DNA of 64,000 bases from CAYQVO01 sp964421085 (GTDB lineage Bacteria; Bdellovibrionota_C; UBA2361; CAYQVO01). Of this stretch, positions 8,718-17,297 are shown piece by piece; the stretch's first letter is position 1; each line of letters starts with the position of its first letter. Below the pieces are notes generated by a model. That model searched no databases and was not told the DNA's origin. It saw only the letters and a program-made list of their open reading frames with translations. The DNA is taken from positions 1-64,000 of the forward strand of contig CAYQVO010000018.1 in NCBI GenBank assembly GCA_964421085.1, in the 5' to 3' direction. A program made the position numbers and the translations under genes.

Positions 8718-9020
8718 ATGAAGAAGCTACTGGAGAAACTAGTGAGCAAACTTCCGCAGATTGACATGTCGTATGACCCAGGGAAGGGCTACAACGCGAT
8801 AACCGAATTAATGCGCGCAATTATTCTTAGAGTAATCGAAGATTTCAAAACCGGAGGGCAGCTTAGAGAGGAAGCCCTCGCATATATGCATGACGGTGAG
8901 GACGAGTACATCTTCTCTTTCCTGAGCATTTGTTCATATCTTGGATTTGATCCTGCGGCCGTCCGCTACCAGATCATCCATTCAAAACGGAAGATCAGCA
9001 CCAGGAGGCGGGCTGCGTAA
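8718..9020 (+). CDS. Conserved hypothetical protein, 100 residues
   Basis: The ATG at 8718 follows GGAGG by about 9 bases, so I prefer it to a longer upstream frame. The protein has no signal peptide or membrane segment. It is helical, with an acidic middle (YMHDGEDEYIFSFLSICSYL) and a basic tail (KRKISTRRRAA) that could touch nucleic acid. Short proteins with a similar YIFSF-x-ICxxLGxDP pattern occur in several environmental bacteria as far as I recall, but I know no function. It ends just before a bidirectional terminator shared with the convergent small gene at 9081. Confidence 0.6.
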   Translation: MKKLLEKLVSKLPQIDMSYDPGKGYNAITELMRAIILRVIEDFKTGGQLREEALAYMHDGEDEYIFSFLSICSYLGFDPAAVRYQIIHSKRKISTRRRAA

Positions 9021-9035
9021 AGCGGCGGGCAAAAA

Positions 9036-9061
9036 AAAAGCCGCTGAATCAGCGGCTTTTT
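9036..9061. terminator. Bidirectional rho-independent terminator
   Basis: Perfect stem GCCGCT (9040-9045) / AGCGGC (9051-9056) with a 5-base loop, A run before it (9031-9039) and T run after it (9057-9061). It works for the plus-strand gene ending at 9020 and, through the A run, for the minus-strand gene ending at 9081. Confidence 0.9.
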
Positions 9062-9080
9062 AATCTTGTTTTTTCTCTTT

Positions 9081-9308
9081 TCAGGCCGATGCCGAGAGCT
9101 GGTCAACCATTCTCATCATGGCTTCCTTCCCGGCGAGCTTGCGCTTCTTTATTTCTTTCATCGTGATCTCTTCCTGGGGAGTAAGATAGTAGCTGCCACC
9201 CAGCGACGCTAACTTTCTTTCAAAGTCGAGGTGCTCCATGTACAGCCTTCGCAAATCCTTGTTTGTGAGACTGAACTGGCGGATTTTTTTCCTCTCTTCG
9301 CTCTCCAT
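9081..9308 (-). CDS. DUF465 (YdcH-like) small protein
   Basis: A 75-residue helical hairpin-like protein. The frame could start further upstream, but ATG at 9308 is preceded by AAAGGAG (about 10 bases away) and gives MESEERKKIR, while the upstream part has no family character. LRRLYMEHLDFERKLASL, then YYLTPQEEITMKEIKKRKL match the DUF465/YdcH pattern (hxxLdxxI then LtpxeexxxxxLKkxKL). The role of the family is unknown; members are cytoplasmic and short. It converges with the gene at 8718, sharing the terminator at 9036. Confidence 0.7.
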   Translation of the reverse strand: MESEERKKIRQFSLTNKDLRRLYMEHLDFERKLASLGGSYYLTPQEEITMKEIKKRKLAGKEAMMRMVDQLSASA

Positions 9309-9634
9309 AACTTTCCCGTCTCCTTTAAAGAAATAAACACACACCACACTTTCAATGTGCACACGAAACCGGCCGGCTGCTGCAGAATTCCTTTCTGCAA
9401 CCGCGAATTTCCGGTTGAGTATGATCATTGATTGTTAGTAAGAGATGACTGTCTATAAGATCATACTAGGAATGCAGCTGATCGAATGTCAAGGAAAAGG
9501 TCACGCGCCCCTTACCGTCTGTCTTTCTAAGCATGCGGCTATGCAGCCATTTTTTTCCGGCCGTTCATGCGCGAACTTAATCCCCTGATATATCGGCGGA
9601 AAAGGTTGTGCAGGACCAGCGCCCGGCGGAATGC
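9309..9634. other. Intergenic region, no gene seen
   Basis: Between the DUF465 gene and the FolK-FolP gene I see no coding frame of note, no tRNA and no strong hairpin. A short GGCT/AGCC stem followed by seven T residues near 9541-9558 on the plus strand is too weak to call a terminator. Confidence 0.5.
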
Positions 9635-10963
9635 TCATTCGCCTGCGGAGAGCAGCCCCAGTAACGAGGAATTCAGCTTCACATTATGAACCCGCAGATA
9701 GCTGACGCCCTGCTGTGCGAGGAAAAGCGATACAGCAGCTGTCTCTCCGTCCCTGTCCCATGAAGGGCGGTCCGTGACGGCGCTCAAAAAAGACTTTCGT
9801 GAGTGCCCGACCATGAGGGGAACATTCAATTCATGAAGACGCGAGATGTCCCGTATTATCTTCCAGGACTGATCGACAGTTTTGCCGAACCCAAGACCCG
9901 GGTCAAAGATTATGCGCTCGGAGGAGACACCCTTTTGCACCAGTCTTTCAATCCGCTTTGCGCCCCAGCGTACTATCGTATCCAGCGCATCTTCCCCGTG
10001 AGGGATGCAGACTTTCGGGTCTGCAGGCACAGAAAGGTGGTGCATGCAGATTATGTCCACATCACACGCCATCGCCGCCTCAATCATTTCATCAGAATCA
10101 AACCCGCTAACGTCGTTGATCCAGCAGACACCATACTCGAGCGCACGGAGCGCGACCTCCGCATGACGGGTATCCACTCCTGTCTTTGGCACCCTGTCTC
10201 CCCGCTGCCGCGCCTCCCATAACCCTCGAAGAACCGGTTCGAGTCTTGACCACTCCTCGTCTGCGTTTACACCGGTTGCTCCGGGCCTTGTTGATTCAGC
10301 TCCTATGTCGACAACCGAAGCTCCCTGGCGGCCCATTTCGATGGCTGCATCGACAGCGCGCGCCGGATCCATGAACTTCCCGCTGTCAGAGAAAGAATCA
10401 GGGGTAACATTTATTATCCCGACAAACTCCGGCACCCGCCTTTCTTTCCGGCAGAATTTGAGCTCCATGCCCGCAAGCTCCGCGCGAAAATCGCGCTGAA
10501 CGGCGGCAGACGCGCGTTTTGCCTGCGATGAAAGCCCGGGATTGATTCCGGCAGGAAATTCAGGCGCCACATCAAAAAGCGGAAGCAGCGCGAATGCCCG
10601 CTCAAAAAGCCCTTTGTGCGGGATCGTAAGCTCAGGAAGATCAACTTTGAGAGTGCCCCAGGCAAGTATATCTATGTCGATTTCCCGGGGCGCCCATCGT
10701 CCCCTGTCCTGCCGGCCGAGTTCCTGCTCTATTTTCTTCACTTGATTCAGCAGTTCGACCGGCGAAAGCGGTGTCTTTCCGTAAAGCGCTATGTTGTAAA
10801 ATGGGAGATTCCATTCTTCAGGTGATCCGGGAAGAAGGAGAGCATCGGACTCATAAACCGGAGAAACGCGAATGTCGCGAAGAACTCCTGCAAGACGCCT
10901 CACTGCTGCGGCGATGTTTCCGAGCCTGTCTCCGACATTTGTGCCTAATCCGAGAACGGGCAT
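9635..10963 (-). CDS. FolK-FolP fusion: HPPK / dihydropteroate synthase
   Basis: One 442-residue protein carries two folate steps. Residues about 1-145 are 6-hydroxymethyl-dihydropterin pyrophosphokinase: LGTNVGDRLGNI at the start, PFYNIAL in the middle, then RWAPREIDIDIL, whose Asp residues bind Mg. Residues about 180-440 are dihydropteroate synthase: VGIINVTPDSFSDSG, VDIGAESTRPGA, WINDVSGF, PGLGFGKTVDQSW and GHSRKSFL, all intact, with the closing (R)VHN motif. Both active sites look complete. The two domains are joined by a short linker (about 145-180). The protein converts hydroxymethyl-dihydropterin to dihydropteroate using ATP and p-aminobenzoate. In most bacteria these are separate genes; a FolK-FolP fusion is known mainly from plants and some microbes. 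The next gene upstream (laccase-domain) ends 10 bases away on the same strand. Confidence 0.92.
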   Translation of the reverse strand: MPVLGLGTNVGDRLGNIAAAVRRLAGVLRDIRVSPVYESDALLLPGSPEEWNLPFYNIALYGKTPLSPVELLNQVKKIEQELGRQDRGRWAPREIDIDILAWGTLKVDLPELTIPHKGLFERAFALLPLFDVAPEFPAGINPGLSSQAKRASAAVQRDFRAELAGMELKFCRKERRVPEFVGIINVTPDSFSDSGKFMDPARAVDAAIEMGRQGASVVDIGAESTRPGATGVNADEEWSRLEPVLRGLWEARQRGDRVPKTGVDTRHAEVALRALEYGVCWINDVSGFDSDEMIEAAMACDVDIICMHHLSVPADPKVCIPHGEDALDTIVRWGAKRIERLVQKGVSSERIIFDPGLGFGKTVDQSWKIIRDISRLHELNVPLMVGHSRKSFLSAVTDRPSWDRDGETAAVSLFLAQQGVSYLRVHNVKLNSSLLGLLSAGE

Positions 10964-10972
10964 GTGATCCTT

Positions 10973-11719
10973 CTATACGACGACAAAGGCAAGATTACTT
11001 TTGACCGGAGCGCCTTCCCTTCGAAACGAATGGAATCGCTCATCGCTTATTGTGCAGATGTCACCTGCCTCGATCAACACTTTCCTTGAGATCGCGGCTG
11101 TTCTGATGATCTTTTCCCCGGTAGCTGCAAGGTCAAGACGCCCGTTATTACACACAGCCCTTTCTCCGATGGCTTCAGGAACTTCCGGCCCGACTTCATA
11201 ACTTTCTCTTCCGGCTGCAGGGCCTATTATTGCCGAGATCTCTCCAGAGGCGCCCATTTCCCTCAATGCTCCTTCGATAATGCCGCACGCAAGGCCCCGC
11301 CATCCTGAATGAATGAGAGCAATGCTTTCGTCGTTATGGAGCAGAATCGGAAGGCAGTCCGCCGTCCGGACTCCAAAGGCGCATCTTTTTCCGGGAAAGC
11401 CTTTCATCGGAACAATCACGGCATCGCACTCGGCAAAGTCCGTTTCCTCAGGAGGAAGGCCCCCGGTTCTGAGATCAACGACAGTGTCCCCGTGCACCTG
11501 CGCGGGGAGAAAGAGTGCGTCAGCATCAAAGGCGTCGAGGAATTTCTGTTTCCACTCGTCGATGGAGCGGGACGAAAAGTCGGCCGTACTGCCCGTAAAA
11601 CCGTGGCGGATTCCCCTGCCTTCCCAATCTTGCGACACAAGGAAGGAAAATAATCCCTTTTCTCTCCATGAAAGCCCCATAACAGGAGAAACGTAGCATG
11701 TTGCGCAGGGCGGGGCCAC
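10973..11719 (-). CDS. pgeF: Laccase-domain protein (PgeF/YfiH family)
   Basis: A protein of up to 248 residues with the signature metal-binding set of the family: QVHGDTVVDL, VRTADCLPILL and ALIHSGWRGL, giving His, Cys and His ligands. The tail FHSFRREG is also typical. Family members remove misincorporated amino acids from peptidoglycan precursors (PgeF) or act as purine nucleosidases. The segment IGPAAGRESYEVG replaces the more common GPxI form but keeps the surrounding pattern. Two starts are possible: GTG at 11719, which I list, and ATG at 11680 (MGLSWREKG). Neither has a clear ribosome site, and the first lies only 17 bases from the divergent cupin start. Export is not expected. Confidence 0.82.
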   Translation of the reverse strand: MAPPCATCYVSPVMGLSWREKGLFSFLVSQDWEGRGIRHGFTGSTADFSSRSIDEWKQKFLDAFDADALFLPAQVHGDTVVDLRTGGLPPEETDFAECDAVIVPMKGFPGKRCAFGVRTADCLPILLHNDESIALIHSGWRGLACGIIEGALREMGASGEISAIIGPAAGRESYEVGPEVPEAIGERAVCNNGRLDLAATGEKIIRTAAISRKVLIEAGDICTISDERFHSFRREGAPVKSNLAFVVV

Positions 11720-11736
11720 CGGGGGACAATTCCTGC

Positions 11737-12216
11737 ATGAACGCTGAAGAGATAATTAAAAGACTCGGGCTCATCGCGCATCCCGAAGGAGGATGGTACC
11801 GCGAGACCTATCGATCAGAGGAGAAGATACCCCGGAAGGCACTTCCTTCACGCTACGATGGCGATCGAAGCTTCTTTTCGGAGATATATTTTCTTCTCGA
11901 GAGGGGCGATTTTTCCGCTTTTCACAGGCTGAAGTCGGATGAAGTATGGCATTTTTACACAGGTTCTCCTGTGACTCTTCATATCATTGATGGGAGTGGA
12001 AATTACAGAAAGGTTGTAATGGGGACGGACATCTTCCAGCTTGCGATAGAAAGGGGGAGCTGGTTCGCGGCCGAAGTTGAATCAGGCGATTTCAGTCTTG
12101 TTGGATGTTCAGTAGGCCCTGCTTTCGAGTTTTCTGATTTTGAAATGGGGAGGAAGGAGGAAATGATGAAGTTGTTTCCCGGGCATGGGAAAGTGATTGG
12201 CAGGTTGACCAGATGA
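11737..12216 (+). CDS. Cupin, DUF985 family
   Basis: A 159-residue single-domain cupin of the DUF985 type. It opens with the family hallmark LIAHPEGGWYRETYRS, followed by SEIYFLLERGDFSAFHRLKSD, where EVWHFYTG carries the usual metal-site Glu and His, and later GSWFAAEV and SLVGCSVGPAFEF. Length is typical. DUF985 members resemble YML079w; a natural substrate is not known, though a sugar epimerase-like or carbohydrate-binding role has been suggested for cupins of this shape. The ATG at 11737 is preferred over the ORF start at 11698 because it gives the standard N-terminus. It diverges from pgeF, and the two start regions are very close. Confidence 0.82.
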   Translation: MNAEEIIKRLGLIAHPEGGWYRETYRSEEKIPRKALPSRYDGDRSFFSEIYFLLERGDFSAFHRLKSDEVWHFYTGSPVTLHIIDGSGNYRKVVMGTDIFQLAIERGSWFAAEVESGDFSLVGCSVGPAFEFSDFEMGRKEEMMKLFPGHGKVIGRLTR

Positions 12217-12244
12217 GGTTGCCGTTTTTTTCCCTCGTCACCTC

Positions 12245-13237
12245 TCAAATATGCCCTTCCGCCCTCCTGAACCTCTCCACGAGTGCCTCCATATCTTCCG
12301 GCATCCCCTGCTCAAACGACATCCGCTCTCCAGTCCGGGGGTGCGCAAATTCAAGATACGCAGCATGAAGGGCCTGACGCCCGAATGATGCGGCTGCCTG
12401 TTTCAGGGATGCGGGCAGCGGAGAAAAGTCTCCATACACAGGATCTCCAATTACCGGGCAGTTCATATGCGCCATGTGCACCCGAATCTGATGCGTCCGG
12501 CCGGTCGCAATCTTTACTTCGAGAAGCGATGCGTGAGGCATCCGCTCGAGAGCTTTCCAGTGAGTGACTGCCCCCTTGCCGTTCTCCGGCCCGACTACCG
12601 CAAACTCCTGCCTGCGCACCGGGTGTCTTCCGATATTCCCTTCAATCGTGCCGGATTCAGCTGTGTCGATTGCCCGCTTTGCGCGGGGAGTTGAGAGAAC
12701 AAGAGCTATGTAACGTCTGCCCGCTTCCCTCGAGGCGAACTGACGAGCAAGGGCGGCATGTGCCGCCACAGTCTTGACTGCTGCGACAAGCCCGGTTGTG
12801 TCTTTATCGAGCCGGTGCACGATTCCAGGACGAATTCCCTTCATCTCTGTCGTGAAATGAGCGGCAAGAGCGTTTGCCAAAGTCTTTTCATAATTGCCCG
12901 CCCCGGGGTGCATCGATATTCCTGCCGGCTTGTTGATAACGATCAACTCGTCATCTTCAAAGACAATATCAAGAGGGAATTCATACGGAGTGAGTTCCGT
13001 TGTTGATGGGGGAACCGAGAAAGCTATTGCGGCGCCCGGCTTCGTGACTGCTCCGGCTTTTTCTTCCGTTTTTCCATCCACACTCACCAAGCCCGCTTCT
13101 ATCCACTGCTTTATCTGCGAGCGGCTCCATTTCTGGTCAGGCCTCTTTTCCGACAGGAAAGCGCAGATCACCTTGTCCAGCCTGTCGGGATACCGGCCGT
13201 TGTAGATGAAAGTCTGCTCCCTGTCACCTTCGCTCAT
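12245..13237 (-). CDS. rluD: RluD-family 23S rRNA pseudouridine synthase
   Basis: A 330-residue RluA/RluD-type pseudouridine synthase. An N-terminal S4 RNA-binding domain (about 14-80: LDKVICAFLSE, WSRSQIKQWIEAGLVSVDG) is followed by the catalytic domain with IVHRLDKDTTGL around residues 140-151, where the Asp is catalytic, and GRTHQIRVHMAHMNCPVIGD near 245-265. It isomerises uridines in the large-subunit rRNA, probably helix 69, although the exact site is inferred by family. Its first 14 bases overlap the end of ribF, so both are translated from one transcript. Confidence 0.88.
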   Translation of the reverse strand: MSEGDREQTFIYNGRYPDRLDKVICAFLSEKRPDQKWSRSQIKQWIEAGLVSVDGKTEEKAGAVTKPGAAIAFSVPPSTTELTPYEFPLDIVFEDDELIVINKPAGISMHPGAGNYEKTLANALAAHFTTEMKGIRPGIVHRLDKDTTGLVAAVKTVAAHAALARQFASREAGRRYIALVLSTPRAKRAIDTAESGTIEGNIGRHPVRRQEFAVVGPENGKGAVTHWKALERMPHASLLEVKIATGRTHQIRVHMAHMNCPVIGDPVYGDFSPLPASLKQAAASFGRQALHAAYLEFAHPRTGERMSFEQGMPEDMEALVERFRRAEGHI

Positions 13238-14180
13238 ACTGCCCGAAAAACTCCCGTATCTCCTCGACGTCCTTTCGAATCTGCTCAGTAAGCGCTTCCG
13301 CGCTCCGGAATCTTTCCTCGCCTCTTATTTTTCTGAAAAAGCCGATCTCCACCCGCTCTCCAGTATGCACAGGCGCGTTGAAGTCCAGCATGAATGTCTC
13401 AACCCTGAGTTCCTTCCCGTCGAAAGTCGGCTGCGTTCCTATATTAGTGGCGGAAAGACGGCTGTCTCCATTCTGAAGAAGGGTTTTTGTCGCGTATACT
13501 CCCCGGGGCGGAAGAATCTGATCTGAGGGTGCGAGATTTATCGTCGGGAAACCAAGCACCTTTCCCCTGTGTGCGCCGTGAATCACCCTTCCTTCAAACT
13601 GAAACGGCCGGCCAAGCATGGCAGCACCTTCCTCGAGCCGGCCGTCCCTTATGAGTTCCCTGACCGCGCCGGAGCTTATCCGGACGCCGTTTTTAATCTC
13701 GTAAGGAACAACTTCAACGACACCACCCGCTGATTCCATCCGATCCCTTATGAAACCGGCATCCCCTTTTCCGCCACGGCCCACATTGGCATCCGCCCCA
13801 ATCGCCAGGTAAGAGATCCGCGCCTGATTTATGAGAATATTGTCGATAAAAGCTTCAGCCGGGATCTGAGAAAAGCTGTTCGTAAAGCGGATGACATTGA
13901 AAAAATCGACGCCGCAGTCCTTTATCCACTGAGATCTCTGCCTGAGTGTCGATATGAAAGGAAGCGGGCCTGTATCTTTGAGCACCGAAACTGGATGGGG
14001 GCGGAACGACAGTGCGAGCGAAGCAGATTCAAGACCCCGGGCACGCCAGGCTTCGCACTGAGAGACGACTTTGCGGAGCAGTTTCTGATGGCCGACGTGC
14101 ACGCCGTCGAAATTACCAAGCGCTGCGGCGACCTTTGCCTCACCTGGAATGCAGCTATAGGCAGTTCGAAATATGTGCAT
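13224..14180 (-). CDS. ribF: Bifunctional riboflavin kinase / FAD synthetase
   Basis: A 318-residue RibF. Residues about 15-165 form the FAD synthetase (adenylyltransferase) with ALGNFDGVHVGHQKLL, and ISSGAVRELIRDGRLEEG marks the end of this domain. The C-terminal riboflavin kinase (about 185-315) has GRVIHGAHRGKVLGFPTINL, then GVYAT and LRVETFMLDFNAP. The enzyme makes FMN and FAD from riboflavin. Length is normal. The gene lies 55 bases after ybgF/cpoB on the same strand and overlaps rluD. Confidence 0.92.
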   Translation of the reverse strand: MHIFRTAYSCIPGEAKVAAALGNFDGVHVGHQKLLRKVVSQCEAWRARGLESASLALSFRPHPVSVLKDTGPLPFISTLRQRSQWIKDCGVDFFNVIRFTNSFSQIPAEAFIDNILINQARISYLAIGADANVGRGGKGDAGFIRDRMESAGGVVEVVPYEIKNGVRISSGAVRELIRDGRLEEGAAMLGRPFQFEGRVIHGAHRGKVLGFPTINLAPSDQILPPRGVYATKTLLQNGDSRLSATNIGTQPTFDGKELRVETFMLDFNAPVHTGERVEIGFFRKIRGEERFRSAEALTEQIRKDVEEIREFFGQYERR

Positions 14181-14235
14181 AGATCCTTTTTCAAAGCCGG
14201 AATGGAGGCCCGCGCGTGTCGTGGCCGAAGAGATT

Positions 14236-14994
14236 TCAAAACTTCTTCAGCTCTTCTCTTGCTCTCATTGCTTCGTTTGAATCCGGATAATCCGCCACCA
14301 GCTTCCGAAGAAGCAACGTTGCGCTTTTCGCGTCGCCAAGTCTCTTCAAAGCGTCCGCCTGCCTGAGAATCGCCAGAGGAGTGCGCCTGTGCCGAGGGAA
14401 CTGGACTATGAGGTCGTTATATGAGCGAAGAGCGTTCTTATCCTCTCCGAGTCCGTCATATGTCACACCAAGCCAGAAAAGAACATTTGGCGTCCATTCC
14501 GCGCGCTCACCCTGCTGCACCATCTGCTGAAGGAGAGTCAGCGCATCCCGGAAATTTCCCTCCCGTACGCGGGCAAGTGCCGCACCAAGAGTCCTGCCTG
14601 CATTTGCAGGCAGACTTCTCGAAAAATTCTCGTCATCTTCAAGTGGCGCCAGGGGCACAATTGAAGGGGGAACCGCCTTTAAACCGGGCCTCATATCGGG
14701 CGCGCCGCCAGTCGTCATTCCGGTTGAAGCTGCTCCGCCAATATCTGTGCCGCCACCGGCTGACATCTGTCCCCGCCGCTTCAGCACATACTCGAGCTCT
14801 TCGATCTTTCCGGAGAGCCTGTGGACCTGGCTCTGGAGTGAATTGAGCTGATTTGTCTGCTCAGCCTGAAAACCCCTTACGTCGGCAAGGGCGCTGTCGA
14901 GCCGCGTTATATCTCTTTTCGTCGGTTGAGACGACGAACAGGAGGTAAGCAGAATAAGCATCAATAAAGACAAGGAAACTGCTCTGAATTGCAT
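14236..14994 (-). CDS. ybgF: Tol-Pal system lipoprotein/coordinator YbgF (CpoB)
   Basis: A 252-residue secreted protein. Residues 1-19 are a signal sequence ending in the lipobox LTSC, so it is probably a lipoprotein, unlike the soluble periplasmic E. coli CpoB. A coiled coil runs about 25-70 (LADVRGFQAEQTNQLNSL, then VHRLSGKIEELEYVLK). A glycine-rich spacer follows, then TPR-like repeats at about 130-250 (ARVREGNFRDALTLLQQM, PNVLFWLGVTYDGLGEDK, DAKSATLLLRKLVADYPDSN). This architecture matches YbgF, which couples Tol-Pal to cell-wall synthesis during division. It is the last gene of the tol cluster here, about 100 bases after pal. Confidence 0.88.
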   Translation of the reverse strand: MQFRAVSLSLLMLILLTSCSSSQPTKRDITRLDSALADVRGFQAEQTNQLNSLQSQVHRLSGKIEELEYVLKRRGQMSAGGGTDIGGAASTGMTTGGAPDMRPGLKAVPPSIVPLAPLEDDENFSRSLPANAGRTLGAALARVREGNFRDALTLLQQMVQQGERAEWTPNVLFWLGVTYDGLGEDKNALRSYNDLIVQFPRHRRTPLAILRQADALKRLGDAKSATLLLRKLVADYPDSNEAMRAREELKKF

Positions 14995-15096
14995 CGGTCG
15001 CTGTGACCTCCCTTATAACGAATTTGCTGCGGCCGGATCACGCCAATGTGTCCAAACCGCAGCAAAACTGTAACTGGTTACCCAGTATATTTTACA

Positions 15097-15546
15097 TTAC
15101 TTCTGGATATTGAAGTGAGCCCTTCTGTTCTTTGCCCATGCTTCCTCATTGTGACGAGGATCAAGGGGCAGTTCCTTTCCATAGCTCACTGTGCTCATCC
15201 GGGCCGAATCCACGCCAAGACCTTTCATGTAATCGAAGGTTGACTTGGCTCTGCGATTTCCGAGCGCCATGTTGTACTCGCTGGTGCCTCTTTCATCGCA
15301 ATGCCCCTCAATCTGGACTTTGGCAGCAGGATTAGCCTTCAACCACGCAGCATTCTCTCTCAGGATCCCCTGCGCGACCGGGGTAATGTTGTACTTGTCA
15401 AAGTCAAAATTGACGTCCTTGAGCGGACTGGCAACTTCCCCCGCAACAGGAACGTTCGGCGCTCCGCCAACCACCTTGGTCTTGCACGCACAGCCTGTGA
15501 CCAACAAGGCAGCGACCAGGGTCAACAATATCTTCGTGATACGCAT
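15097..15546 (-). CDS. pal: Peptidoglycan-associated lipoprotein Pal
   Basis: A 149-residue outer-membrane lipoprotein with a signal peptide ending in the lipobox VTGC (Cys 19). An OmpA-type domain covers about residues 45-149: VNFDFDKYNITP, IEGHCDERGTSEYN and LGNRRAKSTFDYMK, the last of which contacts diaminopimelate of peptidoglycan. Pal anchors the outer membrane to the wall and binds TolB. A strong ribosome site GAAGGAG sits 8-10 bases before ATG. The gene is about 350 bases after tolB, a larger gap than the rest of the cluster, so it may also have its own promoter. Confidence 0.94.
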   Translation of the reverse strand: MRITKILLTLVAALLVTGCACKTKVVGGAPNVPVAGEVASPLKDVNFDFDKYNITPVAQGILRENAAWLKANPAAKVQIEGHCDERGTSEYNMALGNRRAKSTFDYMKGLGVDSARMSTVSYGKELPLDPRHNEEAWAKNRRAHFNIQK

Positions 15547-15898
15547 GACTTAATCTCCTTCGAATTTCTAAAAGTCTTAAACCTCGATGCGCCGTCTGCA
15601 ATCAGCACACGGCCATTAACAAAGCTTCATTATCCATCCGTCGATCTATTGACCGACTAAAGTATTGATTAAAAACAGATTTCTCAGAAATCAGGGCTCC
15701 CTAACCAATATTATTGCCTCCCCTTTACAGGTTAAGCTATTGAGTTCGCAGGAATTTCCGTACAGCCATCTGTTCCAAGCTCTGCGTTTTTTTTACTGTA
15801 GATTACCAAAGGATGCAATAGATTGTATCGTGCTGCGAGTCATAATCGCTGAAAAAGACCACGATTTTGGTCAAAAAACGGTTAGACGGGCGGTCTAT
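15547..15898 (-). other. tolB-pal intergenic region with palindrome
   Basis: These 352 bases hold no gene. On the minus strand, just after the tolB stop, a short stem TAGAC/GTCTA (15883-15897) is followed by ACCG and six T residues (15873-15878), which could act as a weak terminator. A perfect 15-base palindrome with arms GATTTCT and AGAAATC lies at 15678-15692, about 130 bases before pal, and might be an operator. No convincing promoter was found. Confidence 0.4.
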
Positions 15899-17197
15899 TT
15901 ACTCGATTCCGGGACCCCATGACGGTTCAAAGTCACCACTTCGGCTTTTAGTGAGCTGTTTCAGGGCTGCACCATCCACTCTAATCATGGCCAGACTGGG
16001 TGTCATGGACTTGCCAAGCGTGCTCGACATCGCGAGATACCGGCCGTCAGGAGAAAAACTCGGGTCTTCATTGCTTCCATAGCTCGTCAGCTGCAGAGCG
16101 CTCGATCCATCAGGGTTGGAAATAAAGAGCTGGAAGCCCGCATCAGCCCGGCAGACGTATGCGACTTTATCGCCCTTGGGCGACCACGCGGGCGATGTGC
16201 AGTAGTTTGAGGTTACGAAGCTTATTCTCTGCACACCTCCTCCGCCGGCATTCATTACATATATCTGAGGACCTCCGCCCCGGTTGGAGCAGAAGATGAT
16301 CTTCGATTCGTCAGGAGACCACACGCCTGATACATCGATTACGCCGCGGCCGGGAGTAAGCCGCCGGACAAGCTTTCCAGTATTATCGATAAGAACGAGA
16401 TGGGAATCGCCTCCCCCTTCCGTCACCGACGCAAGCAGCACCGAGCCGTTTTTCATGTAATGCGGAGAGAGTTCGAGTTCGCCGTTGTTCGTGATCTGCT
16501 TCACTGCGCGGGAGAAGATGTCCACTGAGAAAAGATCCGGAACCCGAAGCCTGTATGACGTGAACACCAGAGACTTGCCGTTCGGGTTCCACGATACAGA
16601 CGTGGCGAGGCTCCGCTCGTTCGTAAGCTGCCGGATATTGCTTCCATCCACATCCATCACGGCGATTTCCTTGAAGCGCCCGACTTTTGTGGAGAATGCT
16701 ATCTGCGTTCCAAACGGGCCGTAGGATCCGGTGAAGTATTTCAGGATTTCATTTGCGAAGCGATGAGCAATCATCCGCGCATCATTCGTGCTTCCTTCGT
16801 ATTCCTTGCCCAGAACGGATGTCTGTCTGACCACATCCACCAGATACATCCTTGCGCGAAGCTTGCCGCCATCCACCGCAATGTTGCCTTTGACGACGTG
16901 ATCTGCGCCGATGACCGTCCAGTCTGAATACACTATCGACTCCGGACCGCCGCATTTTCCCGGCGTTTCGACATAGGCGCTCGGACTCAGGATTTCAAAG
17001 TATCCCGAAAGATCGAGATCGCGTCCCATTATGTTGGGAATCTCTTTGACCGCATTGGTGGCGTCGGCTTCCTGGCATAACTGGGGCAGAGCAATCGGAA
17101 GAAGCTTCGCAGCGCCGCTCAGGTAAATATCAGTCTGGGCATAAGAGGTTCCGGCAACGAAAAGTGCGGTTAAAAAGGCTGCAGCAATACGCCTCAT
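15899..17197 (-). CDS. tolB: Tol-Pal periplasmic beta-propeller protein TolB
   Basis: A 432-residue TolB. ATG at 17197 begins the signal peptide (MRRIAAAFLTALFVAGTSYA) and has AAGGAC before it, so I chose it over an upstream frame start at 17272. After a N-terminal alpha/beta domain (about 25-150; GRDLDLSGYFEIL, ADHVVKGNI), repeated beta-propeller blades follow, each with SxNGKSLVFTS-like units: VSWNPNGKSLVFTS, WSPDESKIIFCSNRGG, WSPKGDKVAYVC and FSPDGRYLAMSS. TolB binds Pal and the Tol inner-membrane complex. Length is typical. It is the fourth gene in tolQ-R-A-B. Confidence 0.94.
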   Translation of the reverse strand: MRRIAAAFLTALFVAGTSYAQTDIYLSGAAKLLPIALPQLCQEADATNAVKEIPNIMGRDLDLSGYFEILSPSAYVETPGKCGGPESIVYSDWTVIGADHVVKGNIAVDGGKLRARMYLVDVVRQTSVLGKEYEGSTNDARMIAHRFANEILKYFTGSYGPFGTQIAFSTKVGRFKEIAVMDVDGSNIRQLTNERSLATSVSWNPNGKSLVFTSYRLRVPDLFSVDIFSRAVKQITNNGELELSPHYMKNGSVLLASVTEGGGDSHLVLIDNTGKLVRRLTPGRGVIDVSGVWSPDESKIIFCSNRGGGPQIYVMNAGGGGVQRISFVTSNYCTSPAWSPKGDKVAYVCRADAGFQLFISNPDGSSALQLTSYGSNEDPSFSPDGRYLAMSSTLGKSMTPSLAMIRVDGAALKQLTKSRSGDFEPSWGPGIE

Positions 17198-17297
17198 AGT
17201 GATGTCCTTATCAGTATTTATCGAAAAAAGATCGGGTGCTTTTACGCTAATAGAAAAAAGCAGGGCGCGCAAGAAGAAGGCTTAATTATGACTGTAC

